The notes beneath the pieces were generated by a model. The model was not told where the DNA came from. It worked only from the letters and a program-made list of their open reading frames with translations, and did no database searches. Made by a program: the position numbers and the translations under genes. 64,000 bases of DNA from Salticus scenicus. Taxonomy: Eukaryota > Arthropoda > Arachnida > Araneae > Salticidae. The stretch spans positions 271,447,830 to 271,511,829 of the forward strand of contig OZ005648.1 of NCBI GenBank assembly GCA_963930645.1. Direction: 5' to 3'. Of this stretch, positions 33,611 to 44,507 are shown piece after piece (positions within the stretch are counted from its first letter, which is position 1; every line of letters starts with the position of its first letter).

Positions 33611-33958
33611 ACCCGCTTTTCCGCTCTTAACATGAATATAGTATGTCCTTCAGTAGAAATTTATGGTGGTGTTAGGATTAAGGCCAACTAACTGCCTGCA
33701 CTTGGAATCTGGGTCGGTGTATGTGGGGGTTGCCCTCGTGGTGTCTTTCTAAGGGGTCCTAGCACGTATTCACGTGAATTTCGGAGAAAACTAGGTTAAA
33801 CTCCGAACAGTTAGGTCGAAGAGCGAGACCTGGGATCGAACTCGGCACCTCCCGTCTACCAGCTTTGAACGCAGAACCGCTCGGCCAACGGTGGAGCAGT
33901 AGAAATTTGAAACCATATGTATGATGGGAACTCAGCAGAGTCTATCTATGCCAACTAT
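33611..33958 (-). mobile_element. Family E 5'-end fragment, interrupted by a SINE
   Basis: CATGAATATAGTATGTC and, after the SINE, ATGATGGGAACTCAGCAGAG and CTATGCCAACTA correspond to the 5' end of family E on the minus strand (compare 33186-33274). Only about 100 bp of E is present here. It acted as the target for the SINE at 33663-33896. Confidence 0.8.
33663..33896 (-). mobile_element. tRNA-derived SINE, 234 bp, with 12-bp target duplication
   Basis: On the minus strand it begins CTCCACCGTTGGCCGAGCGG. The A box (TTGGCCGAGCGGTTC) and B box (GAGTTCGATCCCA) are tRNA-Leu/Ser-like. A tRNA-unrelated body follows with TTTTCTCCGAAATTCACG, CTAGGACCCCTTAGAAAGAC and GGCCTTAATCCTAACACCAC at the 3' end. 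The 12-bp duplication CAGTAGAAATTT is exact at 33651-33662 and 33897-33908, and the flanks join into a family E sequence. Older fragments are at 25436, 35490 and 36280. There is no poly-A tail. Confidence 0.93.
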
Positions 33959-33962
33959 TTAA

Positions 33963-34399
33963 GAGGGGACAATACCTAATCCCGCGGACAGCCGTGCCCA
34001 ATGTTATTCCATGGGAAAATTTGTTGCGACAATTACACATTACCTAATGTATATTTTTTAATTCTGTTTTCGCAGTCAGAAAATTCATAACCGTTAAATG
34101 AGTACTCATTTTTGAAAAATTCATTTTTTTTTTTTTTTAATTTTTACATTTTAATTTTGAGTTCAAAAATGCGATTTTTCATAAAATGCATTTTTCTCAT
34201 TTACTAGTCGCAAAATGAAATACTAAAATTTAAAAAAATCAATTTTTGGAAAACAAGTACTAATTGAACGCTTATGAATTTTCTAAATGTGAAAACAGAA
34301 TTGAAAAATATACATTAGGTAATGAGTAATTATGTACTAAAATTTTCCCATAGAATAACATGGGCCAAGGCTGCCGGCAAGATTAGGTATTGTCCGCTC
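33963..34399. mobile_element. TTAA-flanked palindromic MITE, uninterrupted, 437 bp
   Basis: Both ends read GAGSGGACAATACCTAATC inward and are bordered by TTAA (33959-33962, 34400-34403). Inverted similarity extends about 145 bp per arm (CCATGTTATTC, AATTACNCATTACCTAATGT, AGAAAATTCATAA), so almost the whole element can fold back. It is the intact relative of the split copy at 8700-9925. No coding content. Confidence 0.88.
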
Positions 34400-34623
34400 T
34401 TAAGTTGATTTTTCGCAAACACTGCTTTTTTGAGTTGCGTTATTTTTCCTGCCGGGGTTTGAATTATACATATTGTATATTTATACTTACACTTTTTGAG
34501 AAAAGGAAAGATATAATTTACGATGTGAAGTTTTGAGAAGGGGCCGTTTTATGAAGTGGAATTTTAAGAAGACGGCGTTTGAAATACAGGCCTCAAATTT
34601 TCGTCTAGATCGACGCCAGGCCT

Positions 34624-34654
<31 letters not shown>

Positions 34655-35485
34655 CCCGCCCAACGAAGGACTGCGTTTAATCACTTCAACCCTAAACAAT
34701 CGAAAAATAAGTAAAATAATAATCAATAAGAGTTGTAAATTTCTGAATTACGCCGGTATCTTTGCTAAATAACTGTTTGCGAGTTAATAAAAACAACAAA
34801 TTTAAGAAAGTTTATCATTTACAACCAAAACATGCACTTCCGACTTCCTTCGTGAGTCCACATCAGCTTTGCTTTATTTGACCTGTAAAATGCTCTTCCT
34901 GTGTCACTTATGCAAAATATCAAAGAAAAATGTCCGTTTTTATTTAATAGTAAATCTATTTTTTTCCCCTTTTTTTAAGCCTATTAAAATCAATAAATAA
35001 AAAGAATTACGTAGAAAACACAACGTTAAAGTAGAAAACAAAATTTCGAGACAAGCGAAAAGCATAAAATCGCATTCTTTAATGAAAAATGAAGTTTTAT
35101 AAAAAAAATTGTGTATGTCAATGTATTTCAAGTTATATTATCATATATACATATTATATCACTATACTCATTTATCAAAATTAACTAGACTCGGACAGAT
35201 CACATGGTTGGTTCGGAGTTATACGCCTTCCCGTCTTTGAACAGCAGCACTGCCAACTATTATATGATACAAATTATTGTTGGCGGTCATTTTTGAGAAT
35301 TTCTCACAAAAAATGCAGTTTTTACAAGAAATTCTCAAGAAGCACTTTACGTCCAATTAACTAATGATTTTTTTTTTTTTTTTTTTCATCTCATTTTTTT
35401 GTGATTGTGTCATTTCCACTCTGTTTATATAATAAAAATGGTCTAATATAACAAATAAATGTCATATAATAATTAAATATAATTT
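34400..35485. other. Unassigned DNA, no gene seen
   Basis: A dispersed piece at about 34525-34620 (TTTTGAGAAGGGGCCGTTTT, ATGAAGTGGAATTTTAAG) resembles 2520-2600. A long T run is at 34627-34654 and a shorter one at 35367-35386. Minus-strand open frames near 34940-35131 have no recognisable motif. Confidence 0.4.
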
Positions 35486-35590
35486 CCAGGTAAAAAGTTC
35501 GTTGGTTTAGGATTAATGCCGATTGACAACACGTGGTTTCTAGGCCTAGGTGGAATGCCCTCTGTTTTTTTCTAAAGTGTCCCCAGCCAG
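35486..35590 (+). mobile_element. SINE fragment (3' half of the 33663 family, in complement)
   Basis: GGTTTAGGATTAATGCCGAT, TAGGCCTAGGTGGAATGCCC and TTTTTCTAAAGTGTCCCCAG align in order with the plus-strand left half of the SINE at 33663-33896. The element itself therefore reads on the minus strand. About 100 bp remain. Confidence 0.65.
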
Positions 35591-36278
35591 AATTACCAGA
35601 AGAAAAAATATTGGGTGAGAATTTTTCACCCTTCCGCAAATACAAAGTGAATTTTTTAAAAACTATGTGAGATTTTTGAAAATTATAAAAACTATGTGAG
35701 ATTTTTTAAAATTATAAAAACCATGTGAGATTTCTGAAAATTAAGTAAGACCCCCCCCCCCCCCCAAATAAACTTATAATAATAATAATTGGTCTTTTAC
35801 GGGGACACACATAATTCATATCTGAAATTAATACGATTTTTTCCCCATGTTTTTCGAGTTTTGTGTGGTTCTATAGAGGGTGCAGAGCAGAGGATAGATA
35901 TAACTAGAGCCTAATTTCTACCCATCTGAGCAGGTTTTTCTTCTCAGGCAGATTTCAAACTGTGTTTATGAAGTGTTAGGTGCATTTGCATTTTTTAGAA
36001 TAACAAAACTTTTTTTTTTTTTTTCTGTATTCCGTTGAATAGATGGACGGGGGAGAGGGAGGGGGGGGGGAGAACCAAGAAGCCGCATATGCTTGAAATT
36101 AGAACCCGGTTAGTTTGTCACATGTTTTTTACTTCTATCATAGACAGTAAGTAAGTCTAAAAATAAATGATTAAATAAAGTTTTTAGTGTTTCTTCTTTT
36201 TAAATCGATTCCTGAAAAATGTGCGCGAATTTCAAGTATTATTAAAATTTTTCAGTGAGAAAATAAAAAAAATATGCG
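35591..36278. other. Low-complexity DNA
   Basis: A CTATGTGAGATTTNTNAAAATT unit repeats three times at 35662-35735, followed by a C run (35750-35765). A T run is at 36010-36024 and a G-rich patch at 36048-36071. No gene was recognised. Confidence 0.5.
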
Positions 36279-36450
36279 AAATTCTCGAGCTCTAATGGGA
36301 ATCCTGGTTCCAGCCCATACTTGTGTCAGTTTCGGAGAAAAACACGCAAAAATCAGAACGGCTATATCAAAGAGCGCTACCTGTGATCATACACGCACGG
36401 CACTCCCCGTCCGCGTATCTCCATTATGTTGGCGCGTACAGCGAACCTGG
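36279..36450 (+). mobile_element. Degraded SINE fragment (head half, in complement)
   Basis: AGTTTCGGAGAAAAACACGC, AAGAGCGCTACCTGTGATCA and GGCACTCCCCGTCCGCGTAT align with the right half of the SINE at 33663-33896 (TTTCGGAGAAAACTAGG, GAGCGAGACCTGGGATCGAA, GGCACCTCCCGTCTACC). The overlapping 120-residue open frame at 36274-36636 runs across this SINE and a hAT end, so it is not a gene. Confidence 0.65.
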
Positions 36451-36545
36451 CGAATTTTCGTAGCTATAGTGCCAAAACCTCTCTCCTGCGAAGCAACCCT
36501 TCTTTTCACTTCATTCACGATTCGTGAAGGATTCGAACTTCGAAC

Positions 36546-36705
36546 TAGAGGTCTGCACGGGCCGAAATTTTCAGGCCCGGGCTCGGCCCGTTGGAAAGGT
36601 TTGCTTACCCGGCCCGGCCCGTTTCTTTTTTACTAGTATACGGCCCGTCCCGAACAAAAAGCGATAAAATCAGGCCCGACCCGATTCAAAAATATGTAAA
36701 ATTAC

Positions 36706-36739
<34 letters not shown>

Positions 36740-36762
36740 TTACGAAAAAGATTTTTAGTATG
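36546..36762 (-). mobile_element. Truncated second copy of the 1,089-bp hAT element
   Basis: Starts TAGAGGTCTGCACGGGCCGA and follows the complement of 5640-5817 (GGCCCGGCCCGTTT, AATCAGGCCCGACCNGATTC, AAAAATATGTAAAAT). An A run at 36705-36734 is inserted. The match ends at TTTTTAGTATGTG (36762), where family D sequence begins. The other end is missing. Confidence 0.85.
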
Positions 36763-39700
36763 TGCATATTCCTTCTCAACTCAAACTTTTATTATTAAGA
36801 AAATAAAATTAAAACTAGTTGGCATAGGTGGACTCTGCTCAGTTCCCCATCATATTTATGTTCTCATAAATTTCTAGTGCGAGACATATTATAATCATGT
36901 TAAAAGAAATGAATTTGACCAAAGCTTGATACAGTGACAGAATGAAATCCCCGCCTAATAGGCTATCCACCGTTCACTGATATATTTATCTTATTCTATA
37001 TTAATTTATTTTATCGGGGTCAATTCCGTTGTTTAGTTTTCCTGTTACTATTTCCAATGCAATAATCCTCAAAATTCATATTTATATGAAAAATTTACAA
37101 TTTCGCTATGTTGGTAAAATCGTAAATTACGAATACTTTACGAAATTTTCCTAGTAGAATATTTGTATTCAATCATGTTCAAACAAATATCATAAACGAA
37201 ATTTTGAAGTTGTCTAATGTATTTAGGATCCTCAAAATGGAAGTTTATGCTCAATTTTGCCTTATTCTGACATATTAAGTAAATCGTAAATTCCAAATAA
37301 CTTACGAATTTTTTAAATTGGAAAAATCATAGTCTATGATATTCATGCCAGTATCCTAAATAATATTTCGAAAGTGGTCTGACATCTTTACGATGAAAAT
37401 ATCCCTCAAGATTGACGTTTATGTGAAATTTTCTATTTTCTGCCATGTTAAGAAATTCGTAAATTTCCAATAACTTACGAAATCTTTATATTGGAAAATC
37501 CATAGTCATTAACATTCATGCCAGTATCCTAAATAATATTTCAAAAGAAGTCTGACATCTTTACGATGAAAATATCTCTAAAAATTGACGTTTATGTGAA
37601 ATTTTGCCCTATACTGCCATGTTAAGAAATTCGTAAATATCCAATAACTTGCGAAATTTTCAAAGTAGCATATTTATAGTTACTGATGTTCATTCCGGCA
37701 TCAAAACTGATATTTTAAAACTGGTCTGACATTTTTACAGTAAAAAGTTTCCATTTAATGCACGTTTAAGTGAATTTTTGTCCCATTCTCCCATGTTAAG
37801 AAAATCGTAAATTTCGAATAACTGCTGAAGTTTTCAAAATTCGAATGTTGCAAATGAATAGGGTTCTTGCCAGTGTCGAAAGTAACATTTTAAAACTGAT
37901 CTGACCTCTCTGCGACAATTTGTTCTTGAGATATCGTGTACACAGACTAACAAACTAACGGACTAACACACTAACAGACACCCTACAGACAGACACCATA
38001 GAAATTTTGTCATTTTCGGATTCCTCACACCTGAAAACGTGTAGAAAAGTAAAAAAACCGAAGTCGAAAATTTTCACGATTACCTAAGTTCCCCATACCT
38101 ATAGTATGATAGGGAACTAAAAATTTTCACGATTACCTGAGTTCCCTATACCTATAGTATGATGGGGAACTAAAAATATATATATTATCATCGGGTAAAA
38201 ACTCGCACCGGATCCCAAACCCATGCGCGCGCACGTGTTAAGATAACGTGCGGTGCGCGCACATATTCTGAAATCGAACTTTTATTCTTAAGAAAAGAAA
38301 ATTTAAAAAATCATTTCTCATCAGGTAAAAAGTCGGACCGGGAACCCACTGCCTTCGGCAGCTCAGTCTCGTGCTCGCTGCGCACGCCTATTCCTTCCCC
38401 ACCCTTCCAGCCCCTCCTAATTAACCTACATAAATCAGTTTTGAACGGTTTAACTCAATTAGCTGAGATACATAATAAAACCGATTCAGGAGACCTGAAA
38501 ACGTGTAAATCAGGTGAAATATCGAATCCCACTTTCGATAATATAAAAGTACTTTAAAATATCTTTCGAATGATGTATTAAAAATAATTTAATCACATTC
38601 AGAATTCGAAATATTGAAATTTAAAAATATTACAGCGCCATCTGGCGGTAGAAAATTCTGTAATCTACTGTTCAATTCCAAATCAACAAAGCTTTCAAAT
38701 AATGTATTACTTATAAAATTATTTTAATTAGTAGCTGAGATACATACAAAAGAAAACCTAATCAGGAAACCTTAAAACGTGTAAATCACGTGAAATCTCG
38801 AATTCCATTACTTACGGTAGTCGGTTAATGGAAGGTGACAGAAATTTGTGGCGTATATTCTTGAAATTCAATTGAAATAAGTTTCAAAATGACATATTAC
38901 TTTTGAAATTATGCTAATTAGAAGCTGAGATAAAAATCCATAGTATGAAACGTGAAAGGAGTATCAGATTTCGAAACTCTGCAAAATATAAAAGAATAAA
39001 GGCGGTCTGGGTTTTCCGTTATTTTCTCCGAAACAACTGTTCCTTTTCTACGCTTTTGCCCCTCCCCCCCCCCTTTTCCGTCCCTTCTAATAATTTTACA
39101 CTTGAGAATATCCGCAATCGATTTATCTTTCCTTAAAACCTAATAATACCGATTTCAAACGCTGTAACTCTTTTTTTTTCCCCTTCGCCCCCCCCTCAAG
39201 CCCTTCCTAATAATTCTACACTTTCAAAAATATTCAGAATCGAATTGTCGGGCATTAAAACCAAATATTACGAAATTTCAACGGCATATCTCAATCTAAA
39301 ATGCTGCAAAATATAAAACAAAATTGAATTTAATTTTTTTGTTTATCCAAATATTTTCATGAAAATTGAACAGTAGCTTTATAATATGCTGTCTAGGCCG
39401 AATATTAATTCAAATGTAACGTGAGTGAAAATTTGAAAAAATTTGAAAATTGCAATTCCCCCCCCACCCCCCACTATAAAACACGTGACATCTTGATCGG
39501 TTACAATCATTTTCTTTTTCATGGCAGACGGTCGTCTGGCATTTGAAATGATGTTGCCGCAAAAAATTCATACTTTAGTTAGTTTTAAAAAATCTAATTG
39601 TTGTACCGGTAAACCGCTTGCACACTTACATTCAGAAAAAATGCCCATTTCATTTGGTATCGAAATCGTAACAATCGGACAAATATTTCTAATTAATTTT

Positions 39701-39780
39701 CCACTTTTTCTGCTTTTAACTCCGTTAAAATATCTTTTTTTTTATGCAACGGCGGCTTCATTTTTTCATGTGCATGAGTA
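36763..39780 (+). mobile_element. Family D/B mosaic, interrupted by family E copy 3
   Basis: 36763-36813 (CATATTCCTTCTCAACTCAA, ATTATTAAGAAAATAAAA) is family D core. It resumes at 38186 (ATCATCGGGTAAAAACTCGC) after family E. D core continues to about 38440, then the shared module with GCGCCATCTGGCGGTAGAAA (38635). From about 38990 the sequence is the 3' half of family B (TTCTCCGAAAC, poly-C, AATTGCAATTCCCCCC, CTGCTTTTAACTCCGTTAAA). D and B thus share modules, or this copy is recombinant. Open frames at 38945-39136 and 39521-39781 recur as decayed sequence in other B copies. Confidence 0.75.
36814..38175 (+). mobile_element. Family E element, copy 3, with duplicated 3' hairpin
   Basis: Starts ACTAGTTGGCATAGGTGGAC with tag AGTTCCCCATCATA. 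The ~174-bp monomers and the CTAACNGACTAAC tract follow as in copy 1. The terminal segment TTTTCACGATTACCT(A/G)AG plus hairpin occurs twice in a row (about 38076-38115 and 38126-38175), so this copy carries two 3' ends. It interrupts a family D core: the uninterrupted sequence at 29898-29940 shows the flanks joined. Confidence 0.9.
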
Positions 39781-40400
39781 AAATATTTTATAATTTTTTT
39801 ATTTTTCGCGTGAAAGCATATTATGTTTTGAATTAAAAAAAAAAAAGTTTTTTTTTTTTTTTTTTCGTTTTAGCAACAATTAAAATTTTAAATGTCCACA
39901 TTTAAAGCTTTTACCAGGTTATTATTTTCACATTTTAATTAATTAAAAAAAATCTAATCAAAATTTCGTCACAAATAAGGTACCAAATGAAAGGGACATT
40001 TTTTCTGAATCTGTCGGTTTAATTAACTTATCGATCGGACAATCAGATTTTTTTTAATTAACCCCTTGAATTGAAATGACGAGTCTAGCACGTCATGAAT
40101 TTCCCGACACTAATTATGTTCTTATATGTATATATAACAATATACATTCATATAAATGTGTGAAACAAATATTATTTTTAATAATAACAAATTATTTGAG
40201 CAACAAAACCGTAAGTTTCTATATCAATTCCTAATCTTAAAACTAAGAAAATTAAACTGTCTGCATGAGCAGTGCTGACTGAAAATAATTGCAGTTCAAG
40301 GGGTTAACTAAAGTAAAGTATGAAAAGCTGGTGACACTTTTTTTTAAATTAACTAAAGTATGAAAAGCTAGTGGCAACAACGCACAACAGAAGAAAATCT
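39781..40400 (-). mobile_element. Inverted family B/D tail piece with a TTAA MITE
   Basis: From about 39955 the complement of the B tail appears (GGTACCAAATGAAAGGGACA, CTGTCGGTTTAATTAACTTA, CGATCGGACAATCAGATTTT), facing the plus-strand tail that ends near 39780, so the two tails form an inverted pair. Between them (39781-39955) are A and T runs and a piece like family C (GCAACAATTAAAATT). The MITE 40062-40303 interrupts it. Confidence 0.65.
40062..40303. mobile_element. piggyBac-like MITE, 242 bp, TTAA target
   Basis: Ends are CCCCTTGAATTGAAAT and ATTGCAGTTCAAGGGG, flanked by TTAA at 40058-40061 and 40304-40307. TTAA duplication with a CCC-start terminus is typical of piggyBac. The target is a family B/D tail, which reads continuously across the site when the insert is removed. 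No coding content. Confidence 0.82.
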
Positions 40401-40679
40401 CTCTTAGCCAATGTATTGTCCTTGCTCATGTTCTTGTAGTAAAAACTTGTAAACCCTTGCGATGTGGAGTGGATTATTCGAGATATAAGCGGCCCTAGAG
40501 GCAAGCAATAAATCTCATGTACTACTCATCAAACCAAACCAAATCAAAACAATCAACTTGCGTCCAGCCACGGACTAGGAAGAAAACTCTCTTAGCCATT
40601 TATATAGAAAGAGATTATTTTTACAACCTTCACATAGATATCCAAAAATTATATAAAAGCAATATTTCAAATGCTGTAC
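40401..40679. other. Spacer, no gene seen
   Basis: Moderate-complexity DNA with a CAAACCAAACCAAATCAAAA tract. No motif was recognised. It forms the left flank of the large inverted-repeat element. Confidence 0.4.
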
Positions 40680-40882
40680 CAGAGCCTCCTTAAGTAGATG
40701 CCCTGGCGAGTCGCTCGAAAACTTGGCAACAGTACAAGAAGAACATAGCCAGTAGATGGCGCTTGATACCGAACATAATGTTCTGTTTATTTCCCGCCAT
40801 TCAATTGATTTCTGTATGGTTTATGTTTTATTAAGTTAACAAATGTGAGAGGTTTTTTTTTTTTTATTATTATTATAATAAT

Positions 40883-41011
40883 ATGGTGTATTGCGTCGTT
40901 CCATTTTGTAAATCGGACAATCGCCGTGAAAATATAAGTTTTTACGAAATACCAAGCAATGCAATTCAGTGTAAAAAAGGGCTTGCAAATATTTCAAGAC
41001 AGGGTATATAA
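40883..41011 (+). pseudogene. THAP-domain fragment, 42 codons
   Basis: Starts at ATG 40883: MVYCVVPFCKSDNRRENISF then YEIPSNAIQCKKGLANISRQ and a stop. The C-x4-C spacing (C4 and C9), the K/R-rich patch after it and the SFYEIP block match the N-terminal half of a THAP zinc finger (C2-CH type). The later Cys-x2-His pair is not present in frame. It lies about 200 bp inside the left inverted repeat of the 40680-51930 element and could be its truncated transposase exon. It is distinct in sequence from the THAP fragment at 21987. AGTAGATGGCGCTTG at 40751 resembles AGCGCCATCTAT near that element's end. Confidence 0.68.
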
Positions 41012-41142
41012 ACTGCATAAATAATAAGTGCAAAATTACCAACCCTCCGGATTTTTGAATATCAATAATATTTTTCACAAAAACATTATTTTTATTTATT
41101 ATCGTAAATTCTGTGATTAAGACGAAGATAAATTTAAAAGAA

Positions 41143-44100
41143 ATCTCCTTATATTATTAAAATCTGTACGCGTGTGTCTGTATGTCTGTCTGTCTGTGAG
41201 AAACGGCTTGAAACAGCAAAAACTCCGCCGCTAACGTCGCACGGACTTCGAACAGGTACCGTCGAACAGAGAATTTATCGCAGATCTGGATTATCTAATT
41301 TGCTAAACGATGCGACACTAATTAGCGGAGATATTAATTAAAATGTCGACCATTGTCTAACGAAAAATGACCCAGAATTCATGATTAAATGCTTAAAAAG
41401 CGACATTTTTACGGAAAAAGTGGAAAATAAATTAGAAATATCAGTCGTATTGCTACAAACAAGATACCATTGGAAAGGGCTTTTTTTTCTTAAACCGATG
41501 GTTTAAACGGCTTATCGATCGGACAATTAGATTTTTTAAAATTAACTAAACTATAAAAAAATGTTGGCAACAAATCACAAGAATCTTAGCTTTCCAGACG
41601 ATAGTCTACGGCAGTCTTCAACGGAAACACATCTGGTATTTAATGAGGTCACGTGTTTCGTACTGCGATTAAAAATTGCAATTTTCTATTTTCTTCAATT
41701 TTTCAAATTTTACACATTTTACTTAGTATACAATCTTAACACCACAAAACAAACTTGCAGTTCAAATTTCATCGATTTTGGTCAATAAACAAAAGATTTA
41801 CATTTTAATTGCAAATTAAATTTTATCTTTACACGCCTCGCATTTTATCTGTCGAAAGCGGATGCCAGTTTCAAAACGACACAAATACACTTAAGGTAAA
41901 AATATTTCTTTTTCCATTTACTTCCATTAATAATGGAATGGATAATGGAATTCGAAATTTCACCTGACTTACACGTTTTGAGGTCTCATGGCGCTGTAAT
42001 AATTTAAAGATTCAATATTTCAGATTCTAATTATGTTTAATTTTTTTTTTTTTTTTTTTTTTTTAATACGTCATTCGATACACATTTTAAAGTATCTCAG
42101 CTACTAATTAAAATAATTTCATAAGTCATACATCATTGGAAAGCTTTGTTGATTTGGGATCGAACAGTGGAATACAGAAATTTGTACCGCCAGATGGCCC
42201 TGTAATACTTTCAAATTTCAATATTTCAATTTCTAATTATGATTAAATTATTTTTAATACATCATTCGAAAGATATTTTAAAGTTCTTTTAAATTATCGA
42301 AAATTTTCACCAGATTTATACGTTTTGAGGTCTCCTGAATCAATTTTCTTTTATGGCGCTGTAATATTTTCAAATTTAAATATTTCAATTTCTAATTATG
42401 ATTAAATTATTTTTAATACATCATTCGAAAGATATTTTAAAGCTCTTTTAAATTATCGAAAGTTTTCACCAGATTTACACGATTTGAGGTGTCCTGATTT
42501 CGTTTTCTTTTGCATCTCAGCCAAATGAGTTAGATCGTTCAAAATTGGTATACGTAGGTTAATTAAGAAGGCCTGAAAGGGTGGAGAAGAAATAGGCGTG
42601 CACCGCGCGCGTATCCCTTAACTTGTGCGCGCGCAGAGCGCACGGGACTGCGCTGCCGGTTCGATCCATGGGGCTTTAATATTTTAAAATTTCAATTTCT
42701 AATTATAATTAAATTATTTTTAATACATCATTTGAAAGATATTTTAATGTTTTTTTTTTATATTATCGAAAGTTTTCACCTGATTTACACGTTTTGAGGT
42801 CTCCTGATAAGGTTTTCTTTTGCATCTCAGCTAATTGAGTTAGACCATTCAAAATTGGTATACATAGGTTAATTAGGAGGAGCTGAAAGGGTGGGGAAGA
42901 AATAGGTGCATAGCGCGCGATGCGCGCGAGATTTCACTCGATTTACACGTTTTGAAGGGTGCTGATTAGGTTTTCTTTTGTATCTCAGCTACTAATTAAA
43001 ATAATTTCATAAGTAATACATCATTAGAACGCTTTTTTCATTTGGAATCGAACAGTGGAATACAGAAATTCGTACCGCCAGATGGCGCTGTAATATTTTC
43101 AAATTTCAATTTCTAATTAGCATTAAATTATTTTTAATACATCATTCGAAAGATATTTTAAAGTTCCTTTAAATTATCGAAAGTTTTCACCAGATTTACA
43201 CGTTTTGAGGTGTTCTGAATCAGTTTTCTTTTATGGGGCTGTAATATTTTCAAATTTCAATATTTCAATTTCTAATTATGATAATTTTTTTTTAATGCAT
43301 CATTCGAAAGATATTTTAAAGTTCTTTATATTATCGAAAGTTTTCACCAGATTTACACGTTTTGAGGTCTCCTGAATTAGTTTTCTTTTGTATCTCAGCT
43401 ACTAATTAAAATAATTTCATAAGTAATACATCATTAGAAAGCTTTTTTGAATTGGAATCGAACAAAGGAATACAGAAATTTCTACCGCCAGATGGCGCTG
43501 TAATATTTTCAAATTTCAATATTTCAATTTCTAATCATGATTAAATTATTTTTAATACATCATTCGAAAGATATTTTAAAGTTCTTTTAAATTATCGAAA
43601 GTTTTCACAATATTTACACGTTTTGAGGTGTCCTGATTACGTTTTCTTTTGCATCTCAGCCAAATGAGTTAGATCGTTCAAAATTGGTATACGTAGGTTA
43701 ATTAAGAGAGCCTGAAAGGGTGGAGAAGAAATAGGTGTGCACCGCGCGCGTATCCCCTAAGTTGTGCACGGGACTGCGCTGCCGAAGGCAGTGGGGACCC
43801 AGTCCAACTTTTTAACCGATGGCAAATGATTTTTTTTATTTTATTTTCTTAAGAATCAAAATTTTATTTTTGAAGGAATATGTGCGCGCAGGGCGCGTAT
43901 ACCTTAACACGTGCGCGCGCATGAGTCTGCGCTGCCGAAGGCAGTGGGGACCCGTTGGGATTTTTTACCCGATCAGAATTTTTTTTTTCAGGCACGAAGG
44001 GTCAGGGAAAGAATATGCGCGCGGAGCGTGTGTATCCGTACCCCTTAAGTTATGCGCGCACGGGTCTCCGCTGCTGAAGGCAGTGGGGACCCGGTCCGAA

Positions 44101-44507
44101 TTTTTACCCGAAGAGAAATGATTTTTTAAATTTTCCTAAGAATAAAATTTTGATTTGAGAAGGAATATGCGCGCGCAGCGCACGTATACCTTCACAGGTG
44201 CGCGCGCATGTGTCTGCGTGCCGGAGGCAGTGGGGACCCGGTGGGAATTTTTTACCCGATCAGATTTTTTTTTTGGAGGCACGAAGGGTCAGGGAAGGAA
44301 TACGCGAGCGCAGCGTGTGTATCCCTTAAGTTGTGCGCGCATAGCGCGCACGGGACTCCGCTGCCGAAGGCAGTGGGGACACGGGCCGACTTTTTACCCA
44401 TTCATAAATGATTTTTTTTTTTTTTCAATTTCTTTTCTTAAGACCAAAAGTTACTGTAAGTGATTCATTTGAAAATACTGACCCGCTAGCGGGCGAAGCT
44501 CGCTAGT
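41143..44507 (-). mobile_element. Family D element, copy 3 (minus)
   Basis: Read on the minus strand it starts at 44507 with ACTAGCGAGCTTCGCCCGCT and TAGCGGGTCAGTATTTTCAA, passes the CpG-rich tandem core (44420 down to 42560) and ends at 41143 with ACGCGTACAGATTTTAATAA and TATAAGGAGAT. The middle (41900-43700) contains four or more repeats of a module with TCGAAAGATATTTTAAAGTT, CAGATTTACACGTTTTGAGG and CCGCCAGATGGCGCTGTAAT, with some modules embedding core pieces. The open frames at 43819-44463 are tandem-core translations. Confidence 0.88.

Noticed and set aside
36274..36636. 120-residue open frame with Cys-rich start
   Set aside because: It runs across a degraded SINE and into a hAT terminus; the junction of two mobile elements cannot be one host gene.
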